NCBI GenBank assembly: GCA_000507305.1
Contig: DF239089.1
Span: 310,001-374,000 of the forward strand
Reading direction: 5' to 3'
DNA: 64,000 nt
From: Breviolum minutum Mf 1.05b.01
Taxonomy: Eukaryota > Sar > Dinophyceae > Suessiales > Symbiodiniaceae
This document shows positions 60,201-64,000 of this stretch, one piece after another. The first letter of the stretch is position 1. Every line of letters begins with the position of its first letter. The translations under genes and the position numbers were made by a program. Below the pieces are notes generated by a model. It saw nothing but the letters and a program-made list of their open reading frames with translations, searched no databases and was not told where the DNA came from.

Positions 60201-63200
60201 AAAGCCTTTGTGAGAGCGCGCAGCACTTGAAGATCTACTCGGTAAATTAAGATAGTCATGGAAAGCCTCTTGTTTCGTGGTAAACACCGAATCAAATCCA
60301 TGAACATTGTGGAATTTACCTAATGGTTACACTGCACTTTAAATCATGATTGAAACAATGCACAAGTTTAAAACGACGACAACAACAAAGAACAAAGATC
60401 AAACAACAACCAACAACAACATATAAAACAACACAACAACAAAAAACAAGACAACAACAAACAACAAACACACACCCTTTCAAGTCCTCAATTAATAAAA
60501 CCCTCATGTCATGATTCGACATGATCCGCACCGTTTTCGGCCGCACTTTTCTTCGCCAGGATCAGATGTGGCAACAAGCTTTAGGTCCACGAGGTTCCGG
60601 GAGCTACCACCTTTGGACCCCAAAAAAAACTCATGAAAAAACGAAGGTTCTAAGGCCCTTAGAAATATGGGTGTTTCCTTAAATGGTGACACTCCAAAAT
60701 GGATGGTTTATAAGTGTACCAGGATATTTACCATATGGATGTTTCCAAAAATAGGGTTTTCCTCCCAAATCATCTATTTTGATACGGTTTTTCCATTAAA
60801 AAACCGTCCATTTTGGGATACCCCTATTTTTGGAAACACCTATATGGTGTTATGACACGAATAAAACGTGAAGGAAAGCGGTGGCTTCTAATGGTAAATT
60901 CCAGGTGGGTTAATCCTGAATTTCAGGTTTGGAGAAAATTGACATTCAAGTGCTCTTTGGCTTCTCCTTCAAATGATGGACTAAACCGGGCGTTTGGGGT
61001 TTTATGTCCAAATACTTGGGCTGTTTGGATATTCAATAACTTCCATGAGCCCCCAAAACCATGAAAAATACAGGGTTTTTAGGTGGCTAAAAACCATGTG
61101 ATTTACCATAATAAACCTCTAAAACTCATGTCGGTTTGGGGGTGCCCAAAACTTGAGGTTTAGGTAATGAAAAATGGACCTGTTGAGTCGATGTATGGAC
61201 CTGTTGAGTCGATGATTCTGAACCCTATTGAGTCGATGGGGAATTGTCCAGCCAGCAATCGCCATGTTAGAACTCACGTAAGGGGGAAATCTTCAAGTAA
61301 TCAATGGAGTGAGTTTCCTGGTTCCCTGAAAAAAGGTGGGATCGGTAGCATATAATCACCCAAATTGGCAGTATATACCACTTATACCACTTATATATTC
61401 AAGTAACTACACTTACTTTTAGGTTTTGGATCCGGTTCTTGATTGAACGTCATCCACTTGATGTACAGAAATGGCCATTTAAGGTAGTTTGAATAGGAGG
61501 GAAACATATTTCAAATTCGTTTAGCATTCTGTATGGTGTTCTCAGTACCTGTAGGATCCATGTATGGTATATTTACCTACATTCGGATTTTTGTGATGCT
61601 TGCCCTTTTTGTGTTCATGAGTTGAATCTTGCTAGGTCCTCAGTATCTCTGTATACTATTTGTTTACTCCCCTGAAAACTAACATGTCCCATGAAAATCG
61701 ATGGTTGGAAGATGTATTCCCTACTGAAATGGTCCCTTTTTAGGGAACATGTTACACTTCCGGCGTGTATTTTCAAACAGTCAATGGGTAAACAAAACTA
61801 AACAGGTGTGTGGGATTGATGGAATCATTAAAATTCATTGGAATTGGAATGGAAGGACTAACCAAGCCCTCCAGACAATGGAGGCTTTGCAAAGGCATCC
61901 TTTGCAACTTTGAAACTGACTTCATCTCAGCATGGTTTAACAATAAACCTTTATTTTAATTTGAGGCATGAATTTCCGGATGGATCTTGTTTGGTTGGTT
62001 TCTACGACCATGGTTGTCAATCGAATCTGCCAGGGTGGCGCTTGAGTACAGAGTTGCCACAGACAGGTGCAGGGTTTTTTCCGCTGGTGATGAGCATGAC
62101 AATGACAAAGGGATAACCATTTTTCCCCTTAGCTAATGCTTGGAGTCCGGAGGGATGAACGGAGCTAGGGGTTTTCTTGGTAATTACATGGGGTTTTTCC
62201 GTCGGGACCCTTCGTTGTTTTCTCAATCTGGAGGTTTCGAGAAACGCACATCTTAGTTTTTATGATGAGCAAGAAGCAGCAATAAAGGGGGGGGTTTGGT
62301 GCTGGAACTTATATGTAATTCTGAAGGCTGGCCTCATGAAACATGATGAAACGGTCTTTTAAACCGAAATTTGCATTCGTAAAAGCCGAAAGGTGTCGCC
62401 GGTTTTTCACATAGATTCCATTCAAAAAAAATTGGTGAAACAACAAACCAAGAACAAGATCCAAGATGGAACCAGATGGCTTTTTTGTTTTTCAGCCCTG
62501 GAAATGGGGAAATGATCCACCCTAAGGCTCCTGACCCTTCCTATGGAAACACCAGACTCTCCTAATGACACGCCTGGGGCCTTAAAACAGGTGGTTTTGA
62601 CCCCATGACATCCCATGGAGCCTTAGGGTTGCAAACTGATATTTTTCAGCCCTGCATTGGTGAAAAACCACCAACGGGTATGGGAATCTTTGGATGGGAA
62701 TCTTTTCGCAGGGGACCTAAACTTTGCCCAGTCTAGTGGTATACAAAAAACCCGAAGTACCCGAATACACCAGCCCTACCAGCCCAATGATGGGGCCCCT
62801 CCAAAAGTTTAACATGGAACCCTGAAAATGGCACCCTGGAATAGGAGATTCCTTTTGGAAACCTATCATTTTCAGGTTCCATGTTGAAATTGGGGAGGGT
62901 AGTTCTTGTTGGATGCGTTTTTTCAACAGAGTGTCCAAGTTTTCAAAGTGTGTTGCTGCTTACATTGGCGCTTTGAAATCTTACACCCCTCCCCCCAAAA
63001 AAAATCTGCTATGGAACCCGAAATAAAAGGATTCTTAAAGGGGGGGGGGGTGATGATTCCCCTAATCTTCCTTAATGTTCCCTAAGGTTCCCCAATCTTC
63101 CCTAGGAATCCTTAGGGTTCCCCAGTTACCTTCTCCCCTCCAACACCTCCCCGCCTTTAAGAAGCCTGCAATGAGAATCACTCCCCCCATTTCTTGAAGA

Positions 63201-63754
63201 AAACTCTTCCCAAAAGCTTTAGCCATTTCCAGAGTTTTAGCCATTAGTTGTCAAAGGGGTGGGCACATAGTGTGGTTAAGTAGGAGTTCTGGGCGGATAA
63301 TCACTGCACCTTGAGGGGTGAATCATATTTGTTTCAGATGGCTGGCAACAAAAAAACAATAATGAAGCTTGTGGGTTCAAACGGTAGCTTCTACTAGGGG
63401 AGACGCAACTACTGCATGTTCTTAGGTTTGACTCTACAGTATGTAAACAATTCACCCCTACAGTTTTACACTGTGTTTTATATATATCTATGACCTTTGG
63501 ACACCCCCAAAAACCCATGAACAAATGAAGGTTCTAAGAAGCTAAAAAGAATGGACTATAAGTTATAACGCTTATAACGACTAAAAACGAAGGCAAAGTG
63601 GGTTCCCATGGCATGTGGTTCATCCTGATTTCTTCCATCAGAATTCCCCTCGCTTTCAATCCTTTCATTTCACTGATAGGTCGTCGAGTCTATGGTTTGG
63701 GTGTTTGTGACCTCAGGGAAGATTGGAGCGATACTTCAAAATCCTTGGCTGGAT
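57142..63754 (+). CDS. g7: multi-exon gene open at the 3' side, unknown function
   Basis: Exons 57142-57267, probably 58690-58793, then 59186-59323, 60172-60241, possibly 60566-60588, 60927-60998, 61164-61277, 61423-61483, 61931-62066, possibly 62234-62314, and 63680-63754. Phase agrees for 59323 to 60241, 60998 to 61277, 61483 to 62066 and 62066 to 63680. Telling segments are HPKVIGQVLQQLEQSAGKPS, FWIRFLIERHPLDVQKWPFK and HGLTINLYFNLRHEFPDGSC. No family recognised. Both ends are undefined. Confidence 0.5.
57538..57637. repeat. Mi-B/Mi-O type element
   Basis: CTCCCCTGAAAACTAACATG pairs with CATGTTAGTTTTCCGGAG. Confidence 0.75.
57751..57848 (+). mobile_element. Mi-A copy with clear 4-bp target duplication (CAA form)
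   Basis: GTTG|CTAGGTGGTGGTTTCAA to TTGAAACCACCAACTAG|GTTG. The acceptor block reads CACATATTTTTCAA. This copy defines the element ends. Confidence 0.85.
57951..58053. repeat. Mi-O element
   Basis: CCGGTAAACTAACATAGCAA pairs with TTGCCATGTTAGTTTACCGG. Confidence 0.8.
58459..58589. repeat. Mi-F element
   Basis: TACTGGGATGTCCTGCCGG pairs with the right end ACTTCCATGGACACCCTAGTA. Confidence 0.7.
58690..58793 (+). CDS. g7 candidate exon
   Basis: Acceptor GCGTTGGTAG; it reads LMRLEVHYSMHVSGKNIHHE then RTNEPMIEFPMCSPY; donor CTTAT|GTTGGT. Confidence 0.4.
59186..59323 (+). CDS. g7 exon
   Basis: Acceptor CCAGGTAGGTAG and donor CTAAAAG|GTAGCT. It reads AWFHPKVIGQVLQQLEQSAG, KPSERSDPCILVKVGRDLTR and PGHPK. 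Confidence 0.65.
59399..59482. repeat. Mi-D palindromic element
   Basis: AGATGTATGGTATATTTACC pairs with GGTAAATATGCCATACATGG. Confidence 0.75.
60172..60241 (+). CDS. g7 exon
   Basis: Acceptor TTTCAATAGCAG and donor CTACTCG|GTAAAT. It reads FVERYPSYPQSLCESAQHLK then IYS. Phase agrees with 59323. Confidence 0.6.
60376..60470 (+). repeat. CAA-rich low-complexity tract
   Basis: Irregular ACAACAACAAAG-type units. It is the one A/C-rich tract on the + strand. Confidence 0.8.
60566..60588 (+). CDS. possible g7 exon start
   Basis: Acceptor GCCAGGATCAG, phase 0 as needed; it reads MWQQALGPRGSGSYHLW if extended. The donor is not clear, and a repeat shared with 63505 overlaps the far side. Confidence 0.25.
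60733..60845. repeat. Mi-I palindromic element
   Basis: TATGGATGTTTCCAAAAATA pairs with TATTTTTGGAAACACCTATA. Confidence 0.8.
60927..60998 (+). CDS. g7 exon
   Basis: Acceptor CTGAATTTCAG and donor TTTGGG|GTTTTA. It reads VWRKLTFKCSLASPSNDGLN then RAFG. The frame is open further upstream (REGKRWLLMVNSRWVNPEFQ), so the exon may start earlier. Confidence 0.5.
60999..61163 (+). repeat. 165-nt g7 intron largely made of a Mi-R element
   Basis: GAGCCCCCAAAACCATGAAA to CTCATGTCGGTTTGGGGGTG is shared with 55199-55303 (GTCCCCAAAACCATGAAAAA to TGTCGGTTTTGGGGGGCCC). Confidence 0.55.
61164..61277 (+). CDS. g7 exon encoding a short tandem repeat
   Basis: Acceptor GAGGTTTAG and strong donor AACTCAC|GTAAGG. 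It reads MKNGPVESMYGPVESMILNP then IESMGNCPASNRHVRTH: three tandem units of (G/N)P(V/I)ESM coded by (A/C)CCTGTTGAGTCGATG repeats. Phase 0-0. Confidence 0.5.
61423..61483 (+). CDS. g7 exon
   Basis: Acceptor CACTTACTTTTAG and donor TTTAAG|GTAGTT; it reads FWIRFLIERHPLDVQKWPFK. Confidence 0.65.
61666..61768. repeat. Mi-B element
   Basis: CTCCCCTGAAAACTAACATG pairs with the right end ACATGTTACACTTCCGGCGTG. Confidence 0.7.
61931..62066 (+). CDS. g7 exon
   Basis: Acceptor TTCATCTCAG and donor CAGACAG|GTGCAG. It reads HGLTINLYFNLRHEFPDGSC, LVGFYDHGCQSNLPGWRLST and ELPQT. Phase agrees on both sides. Confidence 0.65.
62234..62314 (+). CDS. possible g7 exon
   Basis: Acceptor CAATCTGGAG and donor TTATAT|GTAATT; it reads VSRNAHLSFYDEQEAAIKGG then VWCWNLY. 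Phase does not fit between 62066 and 63680, which agree directly. Confidence 0.35.
62463..62680 (+). repeat. Diverged Mi-A split by a nested palindrome
   Basis: Mi-A-like pieces (GGGGAAATGATCC and GATATTTTTCAGCC...AAAACCACCAAC) flank an inverted repeat CCCTAAGGCTCC...GGAGCCTTAGGG. Confidence 0.55.
62795..62898. repeat. Mi-B-like element
   Basis: GTTTAACATGGAACCCTGAA pairs with TTTCAGGTTCCATGTTGAAA. Confidence 0.65.
63132..63244 (-). CDS. candidate minus-strand exon with ATG
   Basis: On the minus strand it reads MAKTLEMAKAFGKSFLQEMG then GVILIAGFLKAGRCWRGE, ending at donor GGAGAAG|GTAACT. The plus strand is also open. Either it is antisense coding in a g7 intron or a chance frame. Confidence 0.3.
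63680..63754 (+). CDS. g7 exon
   Basis: Acceptor TCACTGATAG and donor GGCTGGAT|GTAAGG. It reads RRVYGLGVCDLREDWSDTSK then SLAG. Phase 1 matches 62066. A Mi-J2 copy follows (63812-63915). Confidence 0.55.
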
Positions 63755-64000
63755 GTAAGGGAAAATTTGGATTTGTTTTTGTTGGTGATTTTTTTTTACA
63801 GATTCTACCATGCCCTAGGGATCCTGGCTCACCTTCCGAGAATGGTTTCATGGAACCTATATACTTTGCGTTTCGTTTCGGTGATTGGACACAAATTTCT
63901 CATCCACTGACAAGGTGGTTTCATCCCTACACATGGTAAATGATTATTTTGCACCACCAATTTGTGTGTTGTTTTTATGTATTTTTCCAAGCATCGAACA

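Noticed and set aside
1-64000. Promoters, poly-A signals or spliced-leader acceptors
   Set aside because: AT-rich strings are common and none could be distinguished from background.

Overview
The window looks like nuclear DNA from an intron-dense eukaryote, and every gene here is broken into small exons. I found exons by combining open reading frame, GT-AG sites, protein-like translation and phase agreement between neighbours; no transcript was available. Short exons (40-250 bp), introns packed with tiny palindromic elements, G/T-rich microsatellites and apparently one-way transcription would fit a dinoflagellate (Symbiodiniaceae-like) or another intron-rich protist. That assignment is inference. 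No rRNA, tRNA, CRISPR array, organellar or bacterial gene was seen.

Layout (all main models on the + strand): g1, about 0.57-6.9 kb, ends at a stop and has an Ala-rich exon and a possible MYB-like exon; g2, 8.5-13.8 kb, starts in an unusually large 846-bp exon; g3, 16.5-24.5 kb, is a phase-consistent chain with an armadillo/HEAT-like helical part; a looser series g4 runs 26.0-35.7 kb; g5, 36.8-49.1 kb, is the best supported gene, with a Gly/Ser/Trp/Pro-rich low-complexity region and a terminal stop; g6 covers 52.4-55.1 kb; g7, 57.1-63.8 kb, runs towards the right edge. Apart from repeat character I do not recognise these products, so no functions are assigned.

Nearly all other sequence is made of 80-150 bp terminal-inverted-repeat elements (MITE-like), in more than a dozen families that I letter Mi-A to Mi-R. 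They fill introns and spacers, nest in one another, and often touch exon boundaries. Mi-A carries a built-in branch-point/polypyrimidine/AG block. One copy (13295-13402) sits inside an otherwise continuous coding sequence, is flanked by a 4-bp duplication (ATGT), and gives an uninterrupted reading frame if spliced at its internal CAG. This is an introner-like system: mobile elements that carry splice signals and create introns. Copies of Mi-G, Mi-I, Mi-M, Mi-B, Mi-C, Mi-F2, Mi-Q and Mi-R also lie at splice junctions.

Other items: a GC-rich inverted repeat with about 190-bp arms at 11.1-11.5 kb, several microsatellites, a coding micro-repeat exon (GPVESM) at 61.2 kb, and one ambiguous base at 42252.
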